Positions 1 through 7,618 of a DNA stretch of 64,000 nucleotides are shown here, in pieces (position 1 is the first letter of the stretch; each line of letters begins with the position of its first letter). A program made the position numbers and the translations under genes. This DNA is from CAZCVI01 sp964502145 (GTDB lineage: Bacteria; Acidobacteriota; Aminicenantia; UBA2199), in contig CAZCVI010000017.1 of assembly GCA_964502145.1 (NCBI GenBank), positions 35,644 to 99,643 on the forward strand. Direction: 5' to 3'. The notes beneath the pieces were generated by a model, which had not been told where the DNA came from, made no database searches, and saw only the letters and a list, made by a program, of their open reading frames with translations.

Positions 1-2334
1 AGTCTGACCCGTGGGGTTCCACAGACCATCGGCATTGCAGGCAGTCACACTGAAAATATAGTGACCAGGGGATAACTTTTTGTAATGGGCCACCCGCCCT
101 ACACCGGGTTCCAGGTCAACCCATTCCCGGTTGACTGGCGCTAACCGGTATTTAAAGCGTGTTTTTTCCGGGGATAAGAACGTTGGCGCAGTGAAATATA
201 TACCGATATCCTCTATACCTTTAAAACTCAGCGGTCCTGTATCGGTATGCAGAGGTATGAACTGCTGGTTAAAAGAAAGTCCTTCAATCACCACCGGCGG
301 AGGGGTTTGATTGACCCGAAGCTTCGCCGGATTCACCAGCGTGATACCTTTTTTAGTGATGAACATAAAATCCCCATTCCGGGTTTTGAGGGCAGAATTG
401 GGTGAAAATTTATTGTTGAATTCCAGGCTTCTGATCCCATCCTCGATTCCGAAAGAGGCACAGTTTAGTTTATCTATACTGCTAGTGGCCATAGCGTTCA
501 GTTCACCTTTATTGACACACAGGATGCCTCTGTCACTGGTTAACCAGAAATTACCCTGTAAGTCCTCAAGGAACTGGTATATAAAATTGGTAGGTAACCC
601 CTGGGCGGTAGTATAAGAGGTGATGGAATAAGCCGTGAAGTCGTTATTTTTTATATGCAATCGTTTTAACCCCTGGCCCTGCGTGGCTACCCAGAAAATA
701 CTGCCAGACACACCGGGAGACTCGATATCTTCATGAATAGATGTTACCGAAATCCCGGCAAAGAATGTTTTATGCGACCAGTGGGTTTTAGGGCGGTTAG
801 GTTTGGGCGCCCTATTGCCGGGTAAATGGGGGGCGGCATACTCTTCCGGCAAGATGGTAATGCCTTTGTCCGAGGCAATCCAGATATCCCCGGCTTTACT
901 TTCATAGACATTGTGAACTTCTTTGCCGGATAAGATCGCCGTGGATTTTAGCGATTCGATGGTACGATTTTGGGGATGGAATAAGCTGACACCATCAAAG
1001 GTACTGAACCACAGGTTATCCCGGCTATCCTTGTATATCGACGTGACCACATTGTCTGCCAGTTTTTCCCGGGTTGTGAATGGCATAAACCGATTGTTCT
1101 GTTGTTGAAAAACGCCGTTGCCAATTGTGCCCAGCCAGAGGTTTCCCTGAGCATCGGTGGCGATAGCAGTAATACCGATATCTGTGGGCACAGTCACTTC
1201 GCTTAACTGGGTGCCCCGGCATAGGAATAATTTCCCGCCTTCCGTACCAATCCAGATATCGCCGTTCCAATCCTCGAACAGGGAAAAGGGAATTTCCGCC
1301 CCGTCTGTTTTAAAGGGTTCATAAGGCATAAATTTCCCGTCTTTTAACCGCTTTATCCCCGACGCTTCCGTGCCTACCCAGATACTCTTTTCCCGATCCT
1401 CGAACAAACAGTAAACGGAAGCCGAATTTAACAGACTCTCGAAATGTGTTGTGCCGTCCGGTGTTTTTCTGATGCGGTTCAAACCCTTGGTCGTGCCTAC
1501 CCATAGATTTCGGTCTGAGTCTTGGATAATACAGGTAATATGGTTGCCAGCCAAACCATCCTTGGTGGTATAGTTCTTCGTTCCCGTGGCAGTTACGCGG
1601 AACAAACCACAATCTAAAGAACCAATCCAGAGTTCTTTTTCCCGGTCTGCAAACATCGTAATAATCATCACATTCTCTAGACCGGGAACCGGGTATTTGA
1701 AGAATCTTCCTTTTTTATACGTAAACAGGCCGTCTTCACGGGAACCGAACATCAAGTGTCCTTGGCTGTCTTCGATGATGGTGTTGATTTTTTTGCTGGT
1801 AAGGCCATGGGATGAATCAAAGGTGGTGAATTGGGAACCGGAGAAAGAGTTAACGTAACTGGCATCAAAAGAGATCCAGAGATTGCCCTGGGTATCATCT
1901 GTGATGGAGCGGATACCTTCGGGGGTTATACCGTCTGCTTTGGTGAAGGTTTTGAATTTACCCGTGCGGTAAGGGTAGGATGTTAAATTCTTTGAGCTGC
2001 CGATCCAGAGTGTGCCTTGTTGATCAACCTTGAGGCTTCTGATTTCCTGGGCATTTATTTCTTCCTTTTGATCAAAGTGCAGGATCGCGAATTTAACCCC
2101 GTCGAAGCGAACCAGGCCTCTGGAGGTTCCCAGCCAGAGATACCCGTCCGGTGTTTGGGCAATCGCTTTAACTGTATTGGAGGGAATCCCGTCGGTCATC
2201 TCCCACTGGTCGATCAGGTATTGATCAATCGGTTTTTGGGGGTCTAATCCCCATGTCAAATACTGGCACAATTGAAAGATAATTACTGCTATCACCCATT
2301 GTCCGGGAGAAAGTGATTTTTTTCCTTTGCTCAT
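1..2334 (-). CDS. Two-component-regulator propeller (Reg_prop) sensor protein, 3' part cut by window edge
   Basis: The first 778 residues are visible and the reading frame stays open to base 1, so the C-terminus is missing. The start ATG follows an AGGA ribosome site. An N-terminal hydrophobic stretch (about residues 11-29) looks like a signal peptide or anchor. From about residue 40 there are many ~40-residue repeats of the form 'DxxGxLWIGT..GL.r', the Reg_prop blades that build two seven-bladed propellers. At the visible end (about residues 700-778) is a Y_Y_Y domain with the 'FKYRL...REW' pattern. In this family the architecture is periplasmic propeller, Y_Y_Y, one membrane helix, then a histidine kinase or GGDEF output. 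The output here lies outside the window, so only the sensory half can be named. The ligand is unknown. Confidence 0.9.
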   Translation of the reverse strand, partial: MSKGKKSLSPGQWVIAVIIFQLCQYLTWGLDPQKPIDQYLIDQWEMTDGIPSNTVKAIAQTPDGYLWLGTSRGLVRFDGVKFAILHFDQKEEINAQEIRSLKVDQQGTLWIGSSKNLTSYPYRTGKFKTFTKADGITPEGIRSITDDTQGNLWISFDASYVNSFSGSQFTTFDSSHGLTSKKINTIIEDSQGHLMFGSREDGLFTYKKGRFFKYPVPGLENVMIITMFADREKELWIGSLDCGLFRVTATGTKNYTTKDGLAGNHITCIIQDSDRNLWVGTTKGLNRIRKTPDGTTHFESLLNSASVYCLFEDREKSIWVGTEASGIKRLKDGKFMPYEPFKTDGAEIPFSLFEDWNGDIWIGTEGGKLFLCRGTQLSEVTVPTDIGITAIATDAQGNLWLGTIGNGVFQQQNNRFMPFTTREKLADNVVTSIYKDSRDNLWFSTFDGVSLFHPQNRTIESLKSTAILSGKEVHNVYESKAGDIWIASDKGITILPEEYAAPHLPGNRAPKPNRPKTHWSHKTFFAGISVTSIHEDIESPGVSGSIFWVATQGQGLKRLHIKNNDFTAYSITSYTTAQGLPTNFIYQFLEDLQGNFWLTSDRGILCVNKGELNAMATSSIDKLNCASFGIEDGIRSLEFNNKFSPNSALKTRNGDFMFITKKGITLVNPAKLRVNQTPPPVVIEGLSFNQQFIPLHTDTGPLSFKGIEDIGIYFTAPTFLSPEKTRFKYRLAPVNREWVDLEPGVGRVAHYKKLSPGHYIFSVTACNADGLWNPTGQT

Positions 2335-2438
2335 GTTTCCTACTCATTCCAGTTCCCAGTATACTACAAAACAGATGATATGGCAATAAGAGTGCATTTT
2401 TATTGGCGCGCAGGTGGAAAAGAAATAAAAAGAAATAA

Positions 2439-2475
2439 CCGGGTTCCAGATATTGTTTCTCCCCCCAGAACCCGG
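2439..2475 (-). terminator. Rho-independent terminator behind the 50-aa RiPP precursor
   Basis: On the minus strand an 8-bp perfect stem (CCGGGTTC/GAACCCGG) lies about 30 bases after the stop codon of the 50-aa precursor and is followed by a T-rich tract. This shows the small gene is a separately terminated transcription unit. Confidence 0.7.
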
Positions 2476-2504
2476 CCTTTGTTTAAATGACCAGAAAAAA
2501 TGGT

Positions 2505-2657
2505 TTAGGGTTTACAATATTGGGGTACATCGGTGTTCAGTTGTCCTATGTAGGTTCCGCCCATGACTTTTTTTTGGTCATCCCTTTCCAGAACCTCGCG
2601 GAGGTTTTGGATAGTCTCTTTTGCCAGACTAAGTTTGTTCGCTTTTTTTTGTTTCAT
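2505..2657 (-). CDS. GG-leader RiPP precursor peptide (class I lanthipeptide-like leader), 50 aa
   Basis: A short gene starts at ATG 2657 after a GAGGT ribosome site. The leader (residues 1-34) has the pattern LSLAKETIQNL...MGG. This matches the leader of Bacteroidetes-type natural-product precursors ('L.LnKETI.nL......GG') and closely resembles the leader of the 65-aa precursor 3 kb downstream. Cleavage after Gly33-Gly34 would release a 16-residue core, TYIGQLNTDVPQYCKP, with two Thr and one Cys, enough for at most one lanthionine. A terminator follows. No LanB/LanC, protease or exporter is nearby, so processing in trans is inferred. What modification occurs cannot be told from sequence. Confidence 0.72.
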   Translation of the reverse strand: MKQKKANKLSLAKETIQNLREVLERDDQKKVMGGTYIGQLNTDVPQYCKP

Positions 2658-2920
2658 TTTTTACCTCTTATTTTTATAAAGTACCATTCGTGGAACGTTG
2701 ACGAATTCGTCTCCCCCGTTTCCCATAAATGATCTATCTATATAATAGTATAAAATAAAAAAGGAGATTATAACTGAGGTTGCAAATTAGGATCAAAATG
2801 GTTCCAAGTGAAAAAAAGCGGGAAAAATCTATAGGCTGGTTCGCGGTTAAACTCCAGGAATGTCGTTTAGCTCGGTTAGTCCCCGGGTGTTTGGTATCCC
2901 TGCCGGGTAATTTTGCTGCA

Positions 2921-3841
2921 TCAGCCTCTATTATCCGATTTATTTAATTTCTCCAAGAGTTCTTTGATATATTTATCCTTCTGCTCAATGACTTGGTCTT
3001 TCTGCTCCAATTCTTTGACAGTCTGGGCAAGGGCTTTGTTTTGTTTTTCGAGTTTTTCGAATTTTCGTTCCATCTCGGCGAAGGTATTTTCGTATTCGCT
3101 TAATGCCATCTCCTCCAATTCCAATAGCCGATGCAAATCTTCGTCTGCTGCCGCTTTTTCAAGTTGTCTTAATATCTTGACCATCAAAGCGTCTTTGGTC
3201 TGAAGATCATAAGACTTCAAATGGCGGGATTCAGCAATGAAATGTTCCTGCTGAAATACGGACAAAATCCGCTCCAACGGCGTTTTTAATGAGACGTGTA
3301 AGAGTGGGATCTGAATAATAAAAGCATCATGAGTCAATCGCTCGATGAATTCGCTACGCTCCACGATTTCTTTGCCACCTAATACATCAATGTACTCACG
3401 GTTTACCTTGATGACACTGGGCAGAGTTTTAGAAAGATTAAAACCTAAAAAATAAATGGTGATGATGGGTAAGGAGTCTTTAGAACAGGAGTTGTCCGGG
3501 GTGGGTATGTCATCCACTCTCTGGTATTGGGCACCCAAATATTTTCTAAACCGTTCGATGTCATAGGGTAAATTGGATTTCTGCAGTTCAATGAGAATAT
3601 TTTTATAGCCGCCCTCTTTCAGGCGGATTTTAGCGATAAAATCCAGGTGAAAGTATGTTAATTCCTTGATACTTAAGCCCTTTATAGAGGCGTTCTGTAT
3701 TTTTAGAACTTGTTCTTGGGCTTTGAAATCAAGTGAAACAATCTCTTCGCCTATGATGATAGAAATCACGCCCTTGGCAATTTCGACATTGGCCATCAGG
3801 TATTTGAACACCACGTCGTAGATGGGGTTAGCAATCAGCAT
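2921..3841 (-). CDS. Rpn-family recombination-promoting nuclease / PD-(D/E)XK transposase-like protein
   Basis: The protein has 306 aa starting from MLIANPIYDVVFK. This start is chosen because AAGGAG lies upstream of ATG 3841; in-frame sequence extends 18 codons further but has no ribosome site. The N-terminal half carries the PD-(D/E)XK nuclease signature: Asp in 'HLDF' and the Glu-Leu-Gln of 'NILIELQKS', the ExQ variant usual in this group. Residues after about 215 are a long charged coiled coil rich in Glu, Lys and Gln. Rpn proteins are DNA endonucleases that raise RecA-independent recombination, and many genomes hold numerous divergent copies. It appears intact and stands alone. A role in mobility or phage defence is inference. 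Confidence 0.85.
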   Translation of the reverse strand: MLIANPIYDVVFKYLMANVEIAKGVISIIIGEEIVSLDFKAQEQVLKIQNASIKGLSIKELTYFHLDFIAKIRLKEGGYKNILIELQKSNLPYDIERFRKYLGAQYQRVDDIPTPDNSCSKDSLPIITIYFLGFNLSKTLPSVIKVNREYIDVLGGKEIVERSEFIERLTHDAFIIQIPLLHVSLKTPLERILSVFQQEHFIAESRHLKSYDLQTKDALMVKILRQLEKAAADEDLHRLLELEEMALSEYENTFAEMERKFEKLEKQNKALAQTVKELEQKDQVIEQKDKYIKELLEKLNKSDNRG

Positions 3842-4290
3842 TGTTTGGGTCTCCTTATATTTATTATAGTAACACCAATGAACCTCTTTTGTCAACTTTT
3901 ATTTTATGGAAAAATGGAGGCGACAGTTTCTGAACCGTGATTCGTGGGATGATGGGATGACCAGGATTCAAAGTACCAGAAAGCGGAGATCAATTTTTAA
4001 AGCTTTCGGTGTTGTCCGGGAGTTATTGGCAATAAAACGCAATCTACGGTATTTCTTTTCCCCACTCCATCCAATATAGCGTTCTCTAACGCCACAATTC
4101 TTCGATGCCGAACTCCAACTTAAAAGGGCAACTTAAACCAAGATAATGGTATTGCTGCATATAAGAGTTCCAGCGGCATAGCTCGACCTGCTGAACCGAC
4201 CTGACTTCCAAATTATTGAGTATACTTTCAAGGCTCTTCAAGAACAGTACATCATAAAAAAGAGGAAAAAGTCATTGGCGGTCAAACCCT
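3842..4290. other. Gene-free spacer before a palindromic element
   Basis: About 450 bases hold no convincing gene. The only structure I see is 'TTGGCGGT' near 4275, which pairs with 'ACCGCCAA' at the start of the palindromic element and forms a small terminal hairpin. Confidence 0.5.
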
Positions 4291-4443
4291 AAATCCACCG
4301 CCAAGTGTTTGAAATCGTTGTGGACGATATGGACGTAGTGGACGATATGGACAAAAAAATGCTTTTATTTTGGGTCCATATCGTCCACAAAGTCCACTCT
4401 GTCCGCGTCGTCCATGTTTTTTCAAGAATCTGGCGGTGAATCC
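4291..4443. repeat. 9-bp-unit palindromic element, copy 1 (GGAC type)
   Basis: The element starts with AAATCCACCGCCAAG and ends with TCTGGCGGTGAATCC, which are imperfect terminal inverted repeats. Between them the left arm (about 4319-4352) is tandem 9-bp units GTGGACGAT/ATGGACGTA. The right arm (about 4375-4416) is 9-bp units starting GTCC that are complementary to it. An A/T-rich loop of about 22 bases separates the arms. Transcribed or extruded DNA would form a long hairpin. Four other copies occur in the window. Confidence 0.85.
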
Positions 4444-4509
4444 AGGAAACTATGAGAAATGAAGAAATTCTATAAAATGAATGACGCAGTCCTGCCTAAC
4501 ATTCAAATT

Positions 4510-5056
4510 ATGTCGGGTTTTATAGCCTTCCTGCGAGCCATCAATGTAGGTGGCCACACGGTTAAGATGGATGTCTTGCGCCAATTTTACGAATCCTTTG
4601 GCTTCTCCGGTGCCGAAACTTTTATTGCAAGTGGCAACATCATCTTTGAAGCCACCCCACAGTCGCCCGAGGTTATGGAAATGGAAATAGAGGCCCGCCT
4701 GCGGGAAGCTCTGGGTTATGAAGTGCCACTTTTATCCGCACGAATGCGGAATTGGCGGCGATTGCCCAGTACCAACCTTTCCCGCCAGCAGAGCTGGAAG
4801 CCGCCACCGCATTAAATGTCGCCTTCCTAACGGATAAATTGGATGAACCCGCCATTCAAAACCATATGCCCTTAAAACCAAGATCGATAACTTCCACGTT
4901 CAAAACCGTGAGATTTACTGGTTATGTCTTAAAAAGCAAAGCGAATCGAAGCCTTCAAATGTTCTACTGGAGAAAACACTGGGTCAAAAAGCCACCCTGC
5001 GCGGCATAAGCACGGTTCAGAAGATCGTTGCGAAATATGGGTTCATCGAAAAGTAA
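4510..5056 (+). pseudogene. DUF1697-family protein, broken by two frameshifts
   Basis: Three consecutive frames together encode a near full-length DUF1697 protein. Frame one gives the typical N-terminus MSGFIAFLRAINVGG and 'TFIASGNIIF'. Frame two continues with 'RTNAELAAIAQYQPFP' and 'ALNVAFLTDKLDEPA'. Frame three ends with 'IYWLCLKKQSESK...LEKTLG' and 'TVQKIVAKYGFIEK'. Both breaks sit in short homopolymers: TTTT at 4730-4733 and AAAA at 4874-4877 would each need one more base. The gene is therefore either a recent pseudogene or an assembly artefact from homopolymer miscounting. An earlier in-frame ATG at 4459 exists, but family alignment favours 4510. The function of DUF1697 is unknown. Confidence 0.85.
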
Positions 5057-5187
5057 AACTTCGACCACTTCCCAATTGTTTTGCATCCAAAAAACGCACT
5101 ATGTGCCCTTGTCACCCCAGACTAATACTAATGCCCGCATGTAATATAGGAAGGAAAGGAAAAGAGATAGAGATCAGATTGGAATAT

Positions 5188-5204
5188 TGTCCCAAAATGG
5201 GACA
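5188..5204. promoter_or_regulatory. Perfect dyad TGTCCCA-AAA-TGGGACA
   Basis: A 7-bp perfect inverted repeat with a 3-base loop lies in the 440-bp gene-free region upstream of the second RiPP precursor. The half site TGTCCCAAAA recurs near 5356. It could be a repressor operator. No regulator gene is adjacent, so this rests on symmetry alone. Confidence 0.4.
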
Positions 5205-5446
5205 CAGTATGTTTTCTTTAAAACGTTCTTGCTAAGATATTTCTCAATATAAATAGTTTTACTTACCGATTAATTTGTATCAAAACGTGGCACTCAACAA
5301 ATCATTCATCACAAAACGCTTTCCTGCCTTAAACAACCCCTTCTCTCGATATCATGTGTCCCAAAACAATACAAATCAATATTTCATTAAACGACTCCAT
5401 CTCCGATAGAACCTTTATAAATAAGCGTTATGAGTTTTCGGAAATG

Positions 5447-5463
5447 TTGGCAGGGAAGTTGCA
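5447..5463 (+). promoter_or_regulatory. Sigma54-type (-24/-12) promoter
   Basis: TTGGCAGGGAAGTTGCA matches the sigma54 consensus TTGGCACGNNNNTTGCW at every fixed position except one (C to G at the seventh base). GG at -24 and GC at -12 have the required 10-base gap. The predicted start of transcription is about 5474, some 25 bases before the 34-aa ORF and 150 before the precursor gene. Confidence 0.6.
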
Positions 5464-5498
5464 TATATAATATTGTTAGAATTAAAGTGAGGTAGTAA

Positions 5499-5603
5499 AT
5501 GATTAAAATGAACAGAAGTAAGATGTTGGTTGAGCTTAAAGACGAAGAAGATAGTCTTATTTTGATAGAAAAAATCAAACATAAGGCACTTCAAATAAAT
5601 TAA
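5499..5603 (+). CDS. Small 34-aa peptide upstream of the precursor
   Basis: ATG 5499 follows a GTGAGGT ribosome site and gives MIKMNRSKMLVELKDEEDSL and on to ...HKALQIN. It is a charged peptide with no Cys and no GG motif. Its stop lies 21 bases before the precursor start, and both lie behind the sigma54-like promoter, which suggests one transcript. It could be a leader peptide or a tiny accessory protein. I recognise no family. Confidence 0.45.
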   Translation: MIKMNRSKMLVELKDEEDSLILIEKIKHKALQIN

Positions 5604-5624
5604 AAAAAAAAGGAGAAATATACC

Positions 5625-5822
5625 ATGAAAACAAAACAACTTGTAAAAAGACTGGGATTAAACAAAGAGACCATTGCAAATCTGAATGCTATTCAGATGA
5701 AGGATATTTATGGTGGAGCAACAGCTTCAGCAGTTTCATTATGTCCAACAAATTGTAAAACAAGTCCATGTGGAACATGTGGAACATGTCAGAGTTGCGA
5801 CGTAACTACACCGGAAGCATAA
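5625..5822 (+). CDS. GG-leader RiPP precursor peptide with Cys/Thr/Ser-rich core (lanthipeptide-like), 65 aa
   Basis: A strong AGGAGA site precedes ATG 5625. The leader has the family pattern LGLNKETIANLN...IYGG, with Gly30-Gly31 as the likely protease site. The 34-residue core holds six Cys (40, 44, 49, 52, 55, 58) and eleven Ser/Thr, most of them a few residues N-terminal to a Cys (SLC, TNC, SPC, GTC, GTC, QSC). This is the layout expected for several lanthionine or methyllanthionine rings, or for azole or thioether crosslinks. No dehydratase, cyclase, peptidase-ABC exporter or radical-SAM gene occurs in the window, so maturation would be in trans or not at all. The leader class is recognised; the mature product is unknown. 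Confidence 0.85.
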   Translation: MKTKQLVKRLGLNKETIANLNAIQMKDIYGGATASAVSLCPTNCKTSPCGTCGTCQSCDVTTPEA

Positions 5823-5858
5823 ACTAACTTCCCACGCTTCAGCCACTAAAATCGAATC

Positions 5859-5941
5859 GGTGCGGGACTGGCAGGTCTTTCCTATATGTTTCGCCTTGAG
5901 CGCGAACCGCATAGAAAGGACTCTGCCTATCCCAGCGCCGT
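5859..5941. repeat. Long imperfect hairpin after the RiPP precursor
   Basis: About 80 bases fold into one imperfect stem. The left arm (GGTGCGGGACTGGCAG...) and the right arm (...CTGCCTATCCCAGCGCC) pair with a few bulges, and an inner stem TTCGC/GCGAA closes around CTTGAGC. There is no obvious U-tract. It could terminate or protect the precursor mRNA, or be a REP-type intergenic repeat. Confidence 0.5.
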
Positions 5942-5968
5942 CCTCACCACACTCTACTTTTGCTTTAA

Positions 5969-7402
5969 TTATTTAATCTCTTTCTCAATCTGGGCAATGA
6001 ATTTTTTGCCGTTTTCATTATCGGGGTTCAGTTCCAATGATTTCTTATAGAGCCCGAGGGCTTTTTCCTTTTCCCCTTTCCCGTAATAGGCTTCAGCGAG
6101 ACTGTCATAGACATTCCACGATTTGGGGTGCAGTTCTACATTAAATTCGAATAGCTTGACGGCGTCATCCACCTGCTTTTGCCGTTGTAATAGAATATAG
6201 GCTAAATTGTTAATATCTAATTCCACATAAAAATACATGCCCGGCGATTTTAATATATCTGCTTTCAGCCTCTCAAAACCAGGGGAGAATTTATTACCAA
6301 AGACTAATTGTTGCAACACCTCCGTAACGGATATTTTTCCGGAATAGAGGGTATAGAGATGATAAATAGAAATTTGGTGCGCCTGGGCATTGCAACCGGG
6401 ACTATTCACCAATTGGGGAAATTTGTTCTGGAGGGTGTAATTCGCTACAAAATCTTTTAAGTCCGCATCTTTCTCGGCCATCGATTTTACATCCTTAAAA
6501 AGAGTATTCATATAATTAAACCGATTCAAAAACCCTTCATACGTTAATTCACCATTCCAATGACCAGGAATATAGTGGGTAATTTCATTCTTGCGGTCAA
6601 TCAACGCTTTCCAGTTTTTCAATAGCACCGGATAATCCACTACTTCGCCCGAATGGGCCGCAAATGTGGCAAGGCAACCGGGAGAATCGGTCAGCCACTT
6701 GTCCGCCATCATGTCCCCGGTGAATAAAACTCCTTTTTGCGGGACCAGGATGAAGATATCACTATTGGTGTGAGTCCCACCGCTTTGGAACAGTTCAAAG
6801 GTGGTGTCGCCACAGTCCAAAACGAGCTTATCTGTGAACGTTTTGGTAGGAAAGGCTGGTTTGGGAGATGAATTCAAGAATTCGCCCATCAGGCCGTCGA
6901 TGATTAACCGTTCATTGGCGGTTGCCTTTTGAGTTTCGTCTAATTTCCCCGAAGCGAGAGCCTCTTTCTGTCGTTGAATATCCTCCTGATACCAGTTAAT
7001 ACTTCTAGACATATCGCTGAAATTCTCTTTCATCATGGCAACGACGTTTTTATGGGCCACAATTTCGCAATCGGCATAAACGCTATTACCATTGGTATGA
7101 TCACCATGACCATGGGTATTGATAAGGTATATAAAATCTTTACGCCCGAACTCCTTCTCAATCACCTTTCTAAATGCCTGATCGAGTTTGGGGATGTCGG
7201 TGCTGTCAATCACCACGATACCTTTTTGGGTGGCGATGGCGGAAACAGCGGTTGCAGAGACATAGTCCCCCGCCCAGATACGGATGACGTTAGCGGTAAT
7301 TTTTGTAACATGAAGGGGAAGACCTTCCACGGAATTGGCCATAGCTGGCAAAACCATCAGGGTTAACATCACACCCACGAGTAATAATTTCTTGTATAAC
7401 AT
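5969..7402 (-). CDS. Secreted MBL-fold metallo-hydrolase with C-terminal TPRs
   Basis: The protein has 477 aa. Residues 1-22 form a Sec signal peptide ending near 'AMA-NS'. The metallo-beta-lactamase fold follows: motif 'NTHGHGDH' (His97, His99, Asp101, His102), a later 'GGTHTNSD' His, 'FTGDM' Asp and 'IPGHWNG' His supply the dinuclear zinc ligands. Residues from about 390 carry two or more tetratricopeptide repeats (for example 'WNVYDSLAEAYYGKGEKEKALGLYKKSLELNPDN'-type helices). ATG 7402 has an ideal AAGGAGG site. The substrate is unknown; exported MBL hydrolases include lactonases, esterases and sulfatases. It is divergent in position from the chemosensory operon and is transcribed on the same strand after it with a 216-bp gap, so co-transcription is doubtful. 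Confidence 0.88.
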   Translation of the reverse strand: MLYKKLLLVGVMLTLMVLPAMANSVEGLPLHVTKITANVIRIWAGDYVSATAVSAIATQKGIVVIDSTDIPKLDQAFRKVIEKEFGRKDFIYLINTHGHGDHTNGNSVYADCEIVAHKNVVAMMKENFSDMSRSINWYQEDIQRQKEALASGKLDETQKATANERLIIDGLMGEFLNSSPKPAFPTKTFTDKLVLDCGDTTFELFQSGGTHTNSDIFILVPQKGVLFTGDMMADKWLTDSPGCLATFAAHSGEVVDYPVLLKNWKALIDRKNEITHYIPGHWNGELTYEGFLNRFNYMNTLFKDVKSMAEKDADLKDFVANYTLQNKFPQLVNSPGCNAQAHQISIYHLYTLYSGKISVTEVLQQLVFGNKFSPGFERLKADILKSPGMYFYVELDINNLAYILLQRQKQVDDAVKLFEFNVELHPKSWNVYDSLAEAYYGKGEKEKALGLYKKSLELNPDNENGKKFIAQIEKEIK

Positions 7403-7572
7403 TCGATTCCTCCTTGATTTTTTTTTACCTTAAACAGGCTGTTCAATAATACGGGAATTATCAAGGAATAGTTCAAATAAAGTGAATGACCTATATAACC
7501 TAACCGCGCACCCCAAAACTCAACCATATAAAAAAAAGAACTGGGCATCAAAGGATTTAATTTGAAAATCCC

Positions 7573-7601
7573 TTGACAAAAAATTCCAAACAGTTTATAA
7601 A
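7573..7601 (+). promoter_or_regulatory. Consensus sigma70 promoter facing the 3' end of cheR
   Basis: TTGACA, a 17-base spacer and TATAAA sit on the plus strand with nothing but antisense cheR downstream. A GGGAGGT follows, but I find no credible plus-strand reading frame behind it. Confidence 0.5.
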
Positions 7602-7618
7602 GGAAGGGAGGTAGAAGA

